NCBI RefSeq assembly: GCF_026213295.1
Contig: NC_079419.1
Span: 14,845,490 to 14,909,489, forward strand
DNA from: Gadus chalcogrammus
Taxonomy: Eukaryota; Chordata; Actinopteri; Gadiformes; Gadidae
DNA: 64,000 nt
Reading direction: 5' to 3'
In this document: piece after piece, positions 11,701 through 23,960 of the stretch
How the letters are laid out: every line of letters starts with the position of its first letter
Numbering within the stretch: position 1 is the stretch's first letter
The notes under the pieces: generated by a model
What the model saw: the letters and a program-made list of their open reading frames with translations, nothing else
What the model was told of the DNA's origin: nothing
Databases searched by the model: none
Made by a program: the position numbers and the translations under genes

Positions 11701-14700
11701 GAGACGGCGGTTAACCCAGCGACTGACTCAGGTGAACTCCCCAGGGTGCTAATCAAACAGGCCAGACCGGTGCCATCATCCAGAGAACGCTCCACCTGTC
11801 AATCAACCCCCAATGCTTTGGCGGGGCTTTCTGCCTGATGAGCAGGATGTACAGTAGTCCGATGTTAGTGTATCAGAGTTTCTACAGTTGCTTACGGTAA
11901 AAAACACACCAGGCTTGTTGGCCTGGCGTGCGGGAGCTCCACAAACAATACGATTCGTCATCTTGTTTGGATTTAAAAAGACCATATGAAACCAATTCAT
12001 ATTAAGTCACACCCATGACCGCCAAAACAATGACTGATGGAATAGTTGAGCATGATTAAAACGATAAAAACAATAGCGATTGCATTCTTGATCGACTGAT
12101 GTCATCTGGTTTAACGGATTCCAGACCTTTCTCTTGATAAGGGGGAGCTCTGAACTCCTCCTACGTTGACAGTTAGCAAAGAAGGATATGAATCTTTGCG
12201 ACAATCTTCCTTCTAAAAAGTTCTTCACCTTTTCCTCCGAACGTCAGCCACTGGGCATTCTGGGACATTTGCATTCAATTCTTCTGATGCTCATGAGAAA
12301 AATGTACTTTTAAGATATATATAAATATAGAGAACGACAGAAGCATAGAGCGAGTGTGAGATTGGATACTTAATAATGTGTCATCTGGGGATTGAAGGCG
12401 AGCGAAACGACATTTAGTATAAGACCGCGGGAGGGTATCAAACCTACGTTACAAGGCCAGATGCTGTGTGGTTAGCGCCCTGCAGGTTGGCCCACCTGAC
12501 TCAGGGCTCTTTGTATTTCCCCAGTGACACCCTGTCATCAACTAAATTACGACTGTAACTATGAATACATTAGGATATGAGCTATAGGTATAGCACTCAT
12601 TTATTAAAAAAACTTGAATGCCATAGTCACACACTAATAAGGTTGCGATACACAACAAGGCAGTCAGGTTACAGTGCAGAGGTGGAGTATAGTGATAGTG
12701 ATAATCAGTGACAAAACGACTATGATCACTGAAGGTCACTGGGTTTGACCTTGGGATTTGGAGGAGCTTCCGTCTTCAGTTTTCCCTTTTCCAAATAACC
12801 TGAATAAGTGACTAGCTGGGTAGCCATAATTGACTAGCCCACTCACTAGCCATAAGTGACTAGCCGGCTTGCTTCTAGCTCTGGGGACGAACTCACCATT
12901 TTGGCGGCCTCTGCTTCTCCTTCTGCCTGGATGATCTTGTGCCTCTGGTCCTGCTTGGCCTTCTCTACGTAGAACTGAGCCCGCTGCGCCTCCTGCTGGG
13001 CTGGAGGACACAAGACACACACAGGTCAGCTACATAGGCTTCACAGTGAACCATCTGATGTCACAATCAAAGCCCCCCATGTAAAGGTGCCCTTAGTAAG
13101 TTCATCTTTCCTGTCTTGTGGATAAAACACTGAAGACATAATCTTATGGTCCCAACATATTTCAGCAAGAATTCCCAAAGCAAAAATCGTATTCAATCTT
13201 CACTCTCTGGGCTTCATCAATTTAACTACATGCCTTCTCTTCATTCTACCATTTGAAACGGAGCAATAGCACCATCTAGTGGTCAAAAGCAATACAACAC
13301 CATGTGTGCTTCATAACCTTGAAATGCATGAATAACAAATGGTTGTACTGTGTGAATATAATTGATGTGTAGCGGTACTGCGTGTGTGTGTGTGTACCAG
13401 TGCTGCGTGTGCACCAGGCTACTCCGTACCGACTTGCTTGGCCTCCACAGCGGCTGTGTACTCGCGGCTGAAGCTGAGCTCCGTAATGGCCACGTCGTCC
13501 AGGATGATGTTGAAGTCCTTGGCCCGCTCAAACAGGTCCCTTCGGATCAGCAGAGACACCTGGGGCGGGAGACAGGACACTCAGCTGACTCCGCCCCCAG
13601 GGACCATGACCCCGCCCCCAGAATCTAAGTCCGCCCCCAGAAAACATAACATCTCTGGAATTTGATTGTAGCAGCTCCATTTTATTGAACTTTAAATTCT
13701 TTTGTACAGTCCAACTGAGGTGTGTGTGTTACGCAGCGCGTGTGTGGATGTGTTCCGTAGCGCGTGTGTGCGTGTTCCGTAGGGCGTGTGTGTGTGTTCC
13801 GTAGCGCGTGTGTGCGTGTTCCGTAGCGCGTGTGTGTTCCGTAGCGCGTGTGTGTTCCGTAGCACGCATGTGTGTTCCGTAGCACGCATGTGTGTTCCGT
13901 AGCACGCATGTGTGTTCCGTAGCGCATGCGTGTGTTCCGTAGCGCGTGTGTGTGTACCGTAGCGCGTGTGTGTGTTCCGTAGCGCGTGTGTGTTCCGTAG
14001 CGCGCGTGTGTGTTCCGTAGCGCCTGTGTGCGTGTGTTCCCTAGCCTGTGTGCGTGTGTTCCCTAGCCTGTGTGCGTGTGTTCCCTAGCCTGTGTGCGTG
14101 TGTTCCCTAGCCTGTGTGTTTGTGTTCCCTAGCCTGTGTCCCTGTGTAACGCAGCATGTGTGCGTGTGTAACGCAGCACGTGTTCGTGTGTGTGCGTGCG
14201 TTTTAAATATCATGTGTGTATGTGTGTTTCACGTAGCGTGTGTGTTACGTAGCATGTGTGTGCGTTAAGTAGTGTGCGTGCTTCGTAGCATTGTCTGTTT
14301 CGTAGCATGTCTGTGATACATGTGATCACACTGGACACATGCGTGTCCATCGTGAACTGGTGTATGCGTGTAACTTTGCATGTATGTATCCAGTGCAAAC
14401 AGGCATGCGTGTTATGTGGCACGTGTTGAGCAGTGCTTACCTGTGCTCTTTGCGTGATGAGCTGCGATGCGTTGAACTTTGCCACGACGCTCTTGAGCAC
14501 CTCGTTGACGATGGAGGGCAGGACGCGCTCGTCGTAGTCCGTGCCCAGCTGCTGGTACATGGCGGGCAGGTTGGCGGCCAGGGGGCGGGACAGCACGCGC
14601 AGAGCGATGTTCACCATCTGGAGGTCTGCACGTACAGAGTAACACAGTTTAGAGAAGTTAAACAATAACTCCAAAGGTTAATCAGTGTCTGCAGCCCGAG

Positions 14701-17700
14701 GGACCGAGATAAGACAAACCGCTGTCGACGAAAAGGAAGCATTTGTTTTTAGCAATACCAATAAGCCCTTACGAGTAATTCAGTAGCCCCGTGAGCAGAG
14801 ATGAACTGGAGAACACAATGACTGGGTTTGAGGTCATGATATTTGCCCCAATAGAAAAATAAACAACCGCTTAATATTCAACGTATAATGGGTCATAGGT
14901 CAAGAATATGGTTGCAACGACACCACAATAACAGGCTCTTTTTGGGCGGATTATGCGAGGGACTGATGGTTTTATTCAACTGTTTGAGACCAGCTGTGTG
15001 TGTGTGTGCACCCGAGTAGGTGTCATCACAGTACCATGAAAGATGAGACAGGAAAAAAAAACTTAGGACACGGCTGTTACCTATTCCACAGACAAAATGG
15101 AGGACAGGACTCAACATATTCCTGGAGACACACTGACCTGCAGTCTATACAGGCCAAGGTGGCAAAACAAACATAGCCAATGGCAGCCTCCCCAGGAGAC
15201 TCAGATTGGGACCATAAGCCCTTTGGACAGTAATACAAACAAAGACCACTCCGTCCTCGGTGCATGTCCGTTAGCAGCCTGACCAGAACGGTGAGCAGTG
15301 TCGCTGAAGGACTCTGCACTAGAACCAGGAGGAACAGAGGACCGAACCAGCAACCCTCCAGCTTTTTGGAACTTGGATTATATTTAATACCCTGCTAGTC
15401 CTTTTGGACCGATTTCGCATTGCGATTCGATATTATATCTGATAAAATGAAACCGGTTTGGGATCATTTTACCAACAAAGAAGGTGATTGTTGAGGTGGG
15501 CACAGACCTCGCTGGCTATGAAAAGCTTTTTTGAATGTATATGAGGCAGAACATTTTGGGAAAACCAACAAATCCAAAAATATGCACCTTACCTCCTATA
15601 CCAAAACTATACTAAACCAGTATGGCGCTGCATTTAACTTGTTTATGTCGTCCTCTTTGAGGGCAAATGTGTCCCAGTCCCTTTAGGTCTCACCTGCAGG
15701 GCCCAGTCCCTACTGGTCTCCTCACCTGCAGGTCCCAGTCCCTACTGGTCTCCTCACCTGCAGGTCCCAGTCCATACTGGTCTCCTCACCTGCAGGTCCC
15801 AGTCCCTACTGGTCTCCTCACCTGCAGGTCCCAGTCCCTACTGGTCTCCTCACCTGCAGGGCCCAGTCCCTACTGGTCTCCTCACCTGCAGGTCCCAGTC
15901 CATACTGGTCTCCTCACCTGCAGGTCCCAGTCCCTACTGGTCTCCTCACCTGCAGGTCCCAGTCCCTACTGGTCTCCTCACCTGCAGGTCCCAGTCCCTA
16001 CTGGTCTCCTCACCTGCAGGTCCCAGTCCCTACTGGTCTCCTCACCTGCAGATCCCAGTCCCTACTGGTCTCCTCACCTGCAGGGCCCAGTCCCTACTGG
16101 TCTCCTCACCTGCAGGGCCCAGTCCCTACTGGTCTCCTCACCTGCAGGGCCCAGTCCCTACTGGTCCCAGTCCCTACTGGTCTCCTCACCTGCAGGTCCC
16201 AGTCCATACTGGTCTCCTCACCTGCAGGTCCCAGTCCCTACTGGTCTCCTCACCTGCAGGTCCCAGTCCCTACTGGTATCCTCACCTGCAGGTCCCAGTC
16301 CCTACTGGTCTCCTCTCCTGCAGGTCCCAGTCCCTACTGGTCTCCTCAACTGCAGGTCCCAGTCCCTACTGGTCCCAGTCCCAGTCCCTACTGGTCTCCT
16401 CACCTTTGCTTCCAGTGAGGGAGGCGATCTTCCTGGGCCTGGCTCTGATGTCGTAGATGATGGGATACTGGAACCATGGAAACCTAGAGAACAGAACCAC
16501 CCATGTTTAACAGAGTACTTGGGAGGCGTGAAGGCCGACAAACACTTCAAACAAAATCGAGGTTGCATAGGCCGCCGAACCCCGGGATTTTGGCACAATG
16601 TAGTCGCTGTGCTTTAGGGTTTAAAGTTGCAGGGAGACCAAGTCATTCACATGGTGTTGTTGACAAATCCCAGGCAGCGTTTTAATGGACGTTTGATCCG
16701 TTTAACAGGGTATCCTGCACACACAGCAATGATCCAAGCCTGACGCGGTCTTCGAATGGATCGCATATCCGCCTTTTTAATCGTGCAAATAGCAACTACA
16801 ATCTTAAGAAAACCTGGACTGCGACTAATCAGATGCGACCAGATGGTTTCTTACAAAGAACAATCTGGGAAGTGGTCTATGGAAACTGTTTGTGAAAGGG
16901 CGGTCAACTTCCAAAAACACTTGGCAGGTGATTTGATGAACCATCTGTCACGTAGCTCAAGAAGCTGATTGGTACCAACCACTGTGGTTCCGGCCGACAT
17001 GGATTTTCGCATTATCGTGATCTCGCTAATCAAGCAGCCTCGCAAGGCAAGGCCTCAACCACACACTAGAGTGGAGGTGTAGTTACTACTACAATGCTAT
17101 TACGACAGAGTAGATCACATTCTGGGGTTAGCTGCCCTGTAAAAAGGTCAACCTGGTATTACACAAGGTACACAAGAATAAGTAATAAGTAATGGTAATG
17201 GTTGTCTGTTTAGACTTCCTAGCTTGGAGTAGACTAAACTCTACAATGCTGTGTATTTAATTAATCCCAAACAGGAAATGTGGGCACTCTGTTGAGTCGT
17301 ACCACTGTAACCTCCTGTGATTAGCCAAATAAATAACAAAGAAATTATTTCAGACTTTGGACTGTATTTTTTGGATTGCACGTTCTGAGACTTTTGCTCA
17401 GACATTGACTAACAGTGTACAAAACGGAATGTATCCAGTATAATCAAGATACGATCCATTACAAGAAGCAAACCACCATTGCATATTAAAACACATTACG
17501 TCTAGCTTTCTTAAATTGCTGTAATACTGGCTTAATAAAACTCCTAAAAAAACCACCCTGTCAAACTCACGACCATCATGGCTAAGATTCTCATTATTTA
17601 CCATCTAATTTGTTTTTATAAAATGGCAAGAAAGGTGTCCTTGCACAATTTCCATTGTGACTTAAATTGCATCATGCAATATGAGACGTGAAATGACACA

Positions 17701-19003
17701 GGAATTGCATCTAGCTTGACAACCTAGGGTCAAGGTAAAGTCTCCTTGCATCCTCATATAGGGGTCACCTCAATGCTCCACCGATCATACCTGAAGTGCA
17801 GCCCCTCAGCCAGCACTGTGTCCTTCTGGATCCCTCCGATCCTGTTGAAGATGATGGCGCGCTGACCTCCCTCCACTGAAACACACAACAGCAGATGCAC
17901 ACACACTTCTGAGGAAGCTGGTACTCTTGGAACTTTTCAGATACAACCACCCGATACCACCTTACGCAACGTAATGTTGAAGAGCGAACACAAACTTTGT
18001 TTTCAAAGTGGTAATGTGCCCTCTATGAACGTCAACATAGTAATTTATGCAATTGTATCACTGTTACTGATATAAGTACTTGCACACAATATCCATTGGA
18101 GCCTCATCAAGGCTCATATTTGATATCCTCATTTCGCCCACATCAAGTAATTTAGGAATATCAGAACGGCACGGTCCAGTTTGAGAGGCTGTATGTGGTG
18201 TCATGAGGTGGGCCAGCCTACCTGTGAATGTTGCTTCCTTCACGCCGTAGGCCAGAGCTCCTGCACCGATCAGTAGCTTCAGACCCACACCAGCCCCCCG
18301 TGGACCGGACCCCATCCTGGCAGCGATCTGCTTCAGCTGCTGCATAAAACCCTGCTGTAATACAGAAAACAATGACAAAGACAGGGGTTTAAAACCAAGG
18401 GACAGAACTTTGTTCAAGAATACCCCGTGAACCACCGTTAGGTAAAACAGCAACGACGAACGACACACGTACACCTTGGGAGGTTAAACTGAACCCAAGG
18501 TGGTTTGTTTCACAAGGCGGTAGTTTAACATGATAGACTTCAGACCTCGTGTCGATGCGATTAATTAATACTTATGATGACCAAGATTCGACATTGACGT
18601 GTGCCTTGTAAGTCAAACACCCTCCCCCAAATTTAGGTCAAGAGTCGGTCAACTTGTTGGACTAAAATGAACCAACCCACTATCCCCCCAGTATCAGATA
18701 TATAACTGGATAAACAGTTGCCAATTCAACCACCTCAACTGTCCCCCCTATTTAATGCACATTTTCTATTTTAATGAATTGGTGCTAGCTAATGTGCTAG
18801 CTAGCTAGCACATTCGTCCGGTAGCTTCTCTCCTCACGTGTGCTTATGGTCCCAATCTTGTGTCGCAGGAGTGCGACACAAGCCGGCATGCAAATGTAAC
18901 CAGACACAGATCCAGCTGAAACAAAACATACCATAACGGAATGAACTTCATATTTAAAGTCTTAATTTACAGAAGCACTTACTGCGGGTTCCTTATTTGC
19001 CAT
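8776..19003 (-). CDS. phb2: Prohibitin 2 (complete, 10 coding exons)
   Basis: Prohibitin-2 forms ring complexes with prohibitin-1 in the mitochondrial inner membrane, acting as a protein and lipid scaffold and a mitophagy receptor. Coding exons (minus, 5' to 3'): 19003-18983, 18354-18222, 17875-17791, 16483-16404, 14625-14441, 13559-13430, 13000-12897, 11639-11562, 10007-9928, 8794-8776. Every junction is GT-AG and phases agree, giving 915 nt and 304 residues (human about 299). Seen: start MANKEPA, an N-terminal hydrophobic anchor [14 protein letters not shown], the PHB core with [31 protein letters not shown] and [20 protein letters not shown], an LC3-motif-like YQQL at about residues 130-133, a charged helical region ending near [20 protein letters not shown], and C-terminus FNKNLNLSK-like (NLNLSK then stop). 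The last coding exon is only 19 nt. Exon 2 has a NAGNAG acceptor. A divergent zebrafish-type paralogue (phb2b) is likely; PHB1 is excluded by sequence. Confidence 0.96.
11230..11550. repeat. Minisatellite next to phb2 exon 8 donor
   Basis: Units built on GTGTGACCAGGTGTGTGTGG plus ATGATTGTGG, 22 or 32 bp long. On the transcribed strand the array begins about 11 nt after the donor of phb2 exon 11639-11562. Confidence 0.9.
12428..12510 (-). mobile_element. Degenerate tRNA-like fragment
   Basis: Minus-strand GTAGGTTTGATACCCT resembles a B box, with GCAGGGCGCTAACCACACAG upstream. It lies in a phb2 intron. Confidence 0.35.
13725..14190. repeat. GT-rich minisatellite with CGTAGCGCG units
   Basis: About 25 short units of 15-24 bp based on GTGTGTTCCGTAGCGCGTGT, grading into TTCCCTAGCCTGTGTGCGTG and then TAACGCAGC variants. 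It lies in the phb2 intron before exon 13559-13430. It is strikingly CpG-rich for an intronic repeat. Confidence 0.92.
15689..16400. repeat. 32-bp minisatellite carrying splice donors (~21 copies)
   Basis: Unit contains CTCCTCACCTGCAGGTCCCA followed by GTCCCTACTGGT. On the phb2 strand each unit reads CTGCAG/GTGAGGAGACC, a near-perfect 5' splice site, and the sequence after the slash equals the first bases of this intron after the real donor at 16404. About 19 units keep the donor intact. The array also gives a spurious 316-residue plus-strand open frame. Confidence 0.97.
18791..18882. repeat. Two perfect inverted repeats in phb2 intron 1
   Basis: 18791-18814 is a 24-bp perfect palindrome centred on GCTAGCTAGC. 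18857-18882 is an 11-bp stem CTTGTGTCGCA with a 4-nt GGAG loop and its exact complement. Confidence 0.9.
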
Positions 19004-19253
19004 AGTTGAGCTGTTGTTACACAAACGTTACTTTAGAGCAGCCCAGAAGAAATCCAAGGTCGTGTGTGTACGTACTTCCTGTTCGCTTTGCACTCTGGGA
19101 AACGTAGGCCGAGCGAGTCTGTCAAAGAAGAACAACACATTCGAGCCCAAACCTCAGAGCTTTTCTTTTTCTAATGAATATTGTTTTTCTGTGAATTTCT
19201 GGCCTTTATCTAAAAACGAATGGATTTGGGACTAAATATATTTTGATTTTATC

Positions 19254-19255
<2 letters not shown>

Positions 19256-19341
<86 letters not shown>
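19256..19341. repeat. (ATT)n microsatellite
   Basis: About 28 TTA units ending in an AT run. Confidence 0.97.
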
Positions 19342-19346
<5 letters not shown>

Positions 19347-20899
19347 TTAGAAATGTAATGTATAATACACATTTTGTATAGCAAGTATTGTTATTAAATC
19401 ATCTTGCTCATCAAGACGTCCGAAAACCGATTTTGGAGGGGGGACATTAGACCCTGTCAAAAGTTCTTGGCACTACAAGTTTTATCTATTGAGCTACATT
19501 TCATACATTGATGAAAACAAAGAAGACATGAATCCATACTCGCTTTAGAGTAGGATATTCTCATAAAAGATGTGATCACAGATAGTAGGCTTGTAAGCTA
19601 CAGGGGCTGACAGTGCCATGAAGCAAAGAACTAGCTTTGCTCCTAGAAATTGACCAAGATTGGAATCTATTTGGAAACGGATGGATGGAAACGGTCTAAA
19701 GGAAGCTGAAATATATGAATTATTAGTTTGATCTAACTTTGAATTATTATTCTTTTCAAAGTGTTATACTTCGACATTATGAATAAATATTGCACTCAAA
19801 ATACCCCCCTTTGACTTCCCAACGAAGGCGTGAAAAATGAATGGTTCGAATTCATTTTGGCCATCATCATTCATAAATGGGATTTTTACTTCCGGAACCA
19901 CACTGTTGTGCTCTATAGATCCAGGACGCAACCTGTCTTTCAAATACAATAGTGTTGGAATAGATCATAAGAGTGGAAAGGATAATGAACAGATTGATGC
20001 AGGAACCCAACTTGAGGTGGAGGCTGCTGTATTTCCCAAAACTAGCAACTTCAGTCCTATGCTTAGCTAGATACAACAAAATAATGAGTAATATAAGAGA
20101 TTTGACTAACTGTTGGCTGCCATTCGTATTTTCATGGCCGCATATATTTTCAACTTCGAAGGGCAGTTTCCACTAGTGCACCTAAATAAGAAGTTTAAAA
20201 TATAAACTTCGGTCATTTAACGTACAGACGGTTGTTACCGTTGTGTACACAAATTACAGTTAGAACGTTACATCTGAAACCTAACCGTGTAATTTGCAGA
20301 TACACGGCTCAAAGTGTTTGACCAATCAAAGCAGACTGGGCTACTAGGGAGGGTGGCCATGAATGATTAAAAAAATAGTATTTTTGAAAGATGCTGAAAG
20401 CTGTTTGGCAGAAATGAACAGTGTGACAATGATAAGGGGTCTTTTTTTTTTTTCATCAAGGCATGTCAATCTATTCTATTAGTATCCCCATATTAAATTA
20501 TTAACCCCAAAAAAGCCTATTATGGGCCCTTTAAGACAACGAATTCAAGATATGTATGCCTAGGAGTATGCGTGGCCTTCGAGCGTTATGGACTTGTGTT
20601 GTTGTACTACCCAGTCTAACCACTGTGTGGCAGAGGCATTCTTCACAGGTTGAACTTGAAATAAGAGATGAGCAACGAGCCCGGCACTCTAAACTGACAG
20701 CTCCTGCATCAAAATGACGGCTGGAGACGGATGAGTCACAATGAAACATAACGTTAATATTTAAAAGGTACGAGTAACTCTAAAAGATGTGAGGGATTAC
20801 ATTACATATTATTATATTCACGCTGAATAATAGCACTTTGAAAGAAATAAACCAACCATTTTAAGTACACATATCTTTGATTCGACTGTGGAAGATTTG

Positions 20900-21130
20900 A
20901 ATGGGAAGGGAGGGGAGGGGGGGGGGGGGGGGGGGGTAGAAAGCAGAGGATAGGAAAGGATTGGAGAAGAGGTCAGAGGAGGGAGGAGTGGTGATGCGAA
21001 GGAGGGAGGAGACGGGTGAATAGAGGAGACTGGAGGTGGGCAGGGTGATGAGGACTGGGGTGAGGGGAAGGAGGAGATGGGAGGAGGGGGAGAGGGAGAG
21101 GAGGGGGAGAAGAGGAGGGCGTCTGAACTG
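20900..21130. repeat. G/A-rich purine tract
   Basis: GGGAGGGGAGG words with an 18-base G run at about 20919-20936; quadruplex-prone. Confidence 0.85.
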
Positions 21131-21215
21131 AAATTTCTACCTCGAGAGACACAAGGTGATGTCCAGTCAGCAGAGGAGCAGATGGTCCAACGACCTTTAC
21201 CACCGACAGGGAAGG

Positions 21216-21218
21216 AGA

Positions 21219-21261
<43 letters not shown>
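21216..21261. repeat. (GA)n microsatellite
   Basis: About 22 GA units; a shorter GA run sits at 21336. Confidence 0.93.
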
Positions 21262-21263
<2 letters not shown>

Positions 21264-22545
21264 AAAAGACAATACTTGGTATGTGTGTGTGGATATATAA
21301 AGAGGGGGTGTCATGGTGGAAGCGAGAGATGGAGAGGGGGAGAGAGAGAGAGTGAGAGTGAATGATACAGGACGGGGAGAAAGTGTAAAGCTCAACTCAG
21401 AGGGGAAGATAAACTTTACTGCGGAGAGTACCACGACCCCGATGAGCGTCGGCCCCATGCTGGGGTTCTAGAATGTGGGCGTCTGCCTCCTGCCTGCACG
21501 CAAGGCCTGGATTTGGCCAACTGTTGGCTGGTTTCTAGGAACCACTGCGGCAGCTGAGTGAATATCATTATGGGATGGATGGAGAGGTGGTGAGGGGCGG
21601 GGGGAGGGGGTGCTGCACTTAAGCATATAAATATATATTTTTATTAAAATGGGTCGTTTCAGTCCTTGATTCTGATTGGCTCGAAAATGTTGTAAAATGC
21701 TGCACACCTTTGAGTGCATGATATTAATTATTTGTATAAATGCAACGCCAACTTCAAAGTATACTAGCCTGTCTTGGACGGCAACCCCTTTGCTCTCTTA
21801 AAGAAGATTTACGACTTGTTTTCAATAAAATATTTTTGATATAAATTTGTTAAATCTAACAAGGTAGTCTAACCGCTTTAACCACGACACAAAACAACGA
21901 CCCCTGTTCTTACATCCCTGTAACCCACAGCTTCTCTTGGTTTATTGCCTAAATGACCTGTCGACACATTGTTTAGTAGAGGAACTGTGTTAGTTACCCC
22001 AGGTTGACGCATCCTGTCAAGCTGGAAATAGCCTAAGAATGCCTGCATCCTTTGCTTTTTAATAAGAGAACATTCCGTGTGCCACCTCACCCCTATCTTG
22101 GACATGTTTTTTCTATGGAACCGGTTGGTGCCAAACTTTAACCAGAAATGCTTGTGTTGCTCTCAGAAGAAGGTATGTTATCCACTCTGTGTGATTGTGT
22201 AGCTAAGCGTCTTCCCATGGCCATACTACCTGAAAACACACACACTTGGTTTAAATTCAATATGTGTAAAGTCGAAGGAAAGATTGTAATATGTAACACC
22301 CCCAAAATGGGGGCATTTAAGAAATAACCCCATCCACCCCTGTTGTTAAAACCAATGAACCTGCAGCAGCACCTTGGGATGAGAACCTCTGTTTACATGC
22401 AATTCAAGCACCGAACTAATAAACGCAGAAGACGCCATGATTACAATATCTCTCTCCTCCTCTTCCACCTCCTCTCCTCTCCTGCAGTGAGGTGGGGGTG
22501 ATTATTTCATTAGTGTGTCTGTTGAAGGACTTGCTCTGTCAGTAT

Positions 22546-22553
22546 GTGTGTGG

Positions 22554-22644
<91 letters not shown>
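22546..22644. repeat. (GT)n microsatellite
   Basis: About 45 GT units after GTGTGTGGGTGTAT. Confidence 0.97.
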
Positions 22645-22645
<1 letters not shown>

Positions 22646-22817
22646 AGGGGGGGTATTGGCTTAACACAGAGGTTCCCCACTGAGGTAATGGGCTAGACAA
22701 TGACAATAGTTCCTGTAAGCATTGGTAAACGAGGTCATCCGATTATACGCTGCCAATGGTGTGTAGTGAAAACCGACCAATCAGCCATCGTCTGGCCCCT
22801 CCAGGGGTTAATCATCT

Positions 22818-22825
22818 GTGTGTGT

Positions 22826-22902
<77 letters not shown>
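22818..22902. repeat. (GT)n microsatellite
   Basis: About 42 GT units with one GA interruption. Confidence 0.97.
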
Positions 22903-22904
<2 letters not shown>

Positions 22905-23499
22905 CCATCTACAATCTCACTGACCAGCTGTTGGCCTATAAATTAACCATGCCTACACATGTGCATTCAAATACATGCTTATATCTGGCATTGAATCTGA
23001 GCCTTGCAGTGACGAATATCTTCCACCACATTGGACAGCACCGGCCCACACGGTACCGGCCTAAACCGGTTTAAAGTCGAACAAAAGTGGTTGGATGGTA
23101 GGTTGGTATACAGAAAAGAGCCCATGAAATCACCATCGACCATGCTGATACAACCCGCCCATCTTGGAAAGAGAGGGAGATTGAGAAAGAATGAATGAAG
23201 CTGATGAAAATAAATGTGATTTGCGGCGCAAGGAGCAGCTATATGTAACTCAATCCATCACCATAATGAATTCTCAGATGACAGGAGTGGGAAAAGCTGA
23301 TGATTTATTCACTGTTGAAGCCTTAGATCACTGCCTATGGGGAATACAGAGGCAAAACATGTATTGGATTTATACTAGTTCAGTGGAATTGTAATTACTA
23401 ATTACTGTAGATTGAGTGTAATAAGTCTTATTTTTACCTTCAGGATAAATGTGTTTACATGCTTGATTTAGATTAGTTAGTGTGGAAGATTGTGGAGAA

Positions 23500-23960
23500 A
23501 GCTTTATACAAAACTGGATTGGATTAACATGCAGTGTATTAAATATACAAGACTGGATTAAATAACAGTGGATTGCAGTTTGGAATGAGAGTTACAGTGG
23601 AATTGAGTTTAGAACCCATTAAAGTAAAATAGATTACAGCAGACTACAGTGGATAACAAAGTGTATATATATGCATCACTGCACTTTAACCAAATACAGT
23701 ATTCCATACATGAATCCACTATAACTTAATTTAATCCAGTCTTGTACATATGCATTCAAAGCATTTCAATATAATCCACTCTTATATTTAATAATCCACT
23801 GCACTTTAATCAAATCCAGTATTTGATATATGAGTCCATTGCACATTGATTTTATCCAGTATTTTATGCATGAATCCACTGCATATAATCTTATCCAGTG
23901 CTGTGTATATAAATCCACTGCACAGCAATCGATTTAGTCTCTTACATAATCCACTGGTAT
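23500..23960. repeat. AT-rich tandem and inverted repeat
   Basis: The right half has roughly 40-bp units with AATCCACTGCA, AATCCAGT and ATATGA words. The left half (23541-23575) carries the reverse complement, ACAAGACTGGATTAAAT, so the block can fold back. Confidence 0.75.

Noticed and set aside
15667..16617. 316-codon plus-strand open frame with a repeated [18 protein letters not shown] motif
   Set aside because: It is the translation of the 32-bp minisatellite (96 bp per three units keeps frame) in antisense to phb2; no independent evidence for a protein.
8776..19003. Prohibitin 1 (phb1) instead of phb2
   Set aside because: [19 protein letters not shown] and [18 protein letters not shown] are prohibitin-2 type, as is the hydrophobic N-terminus.
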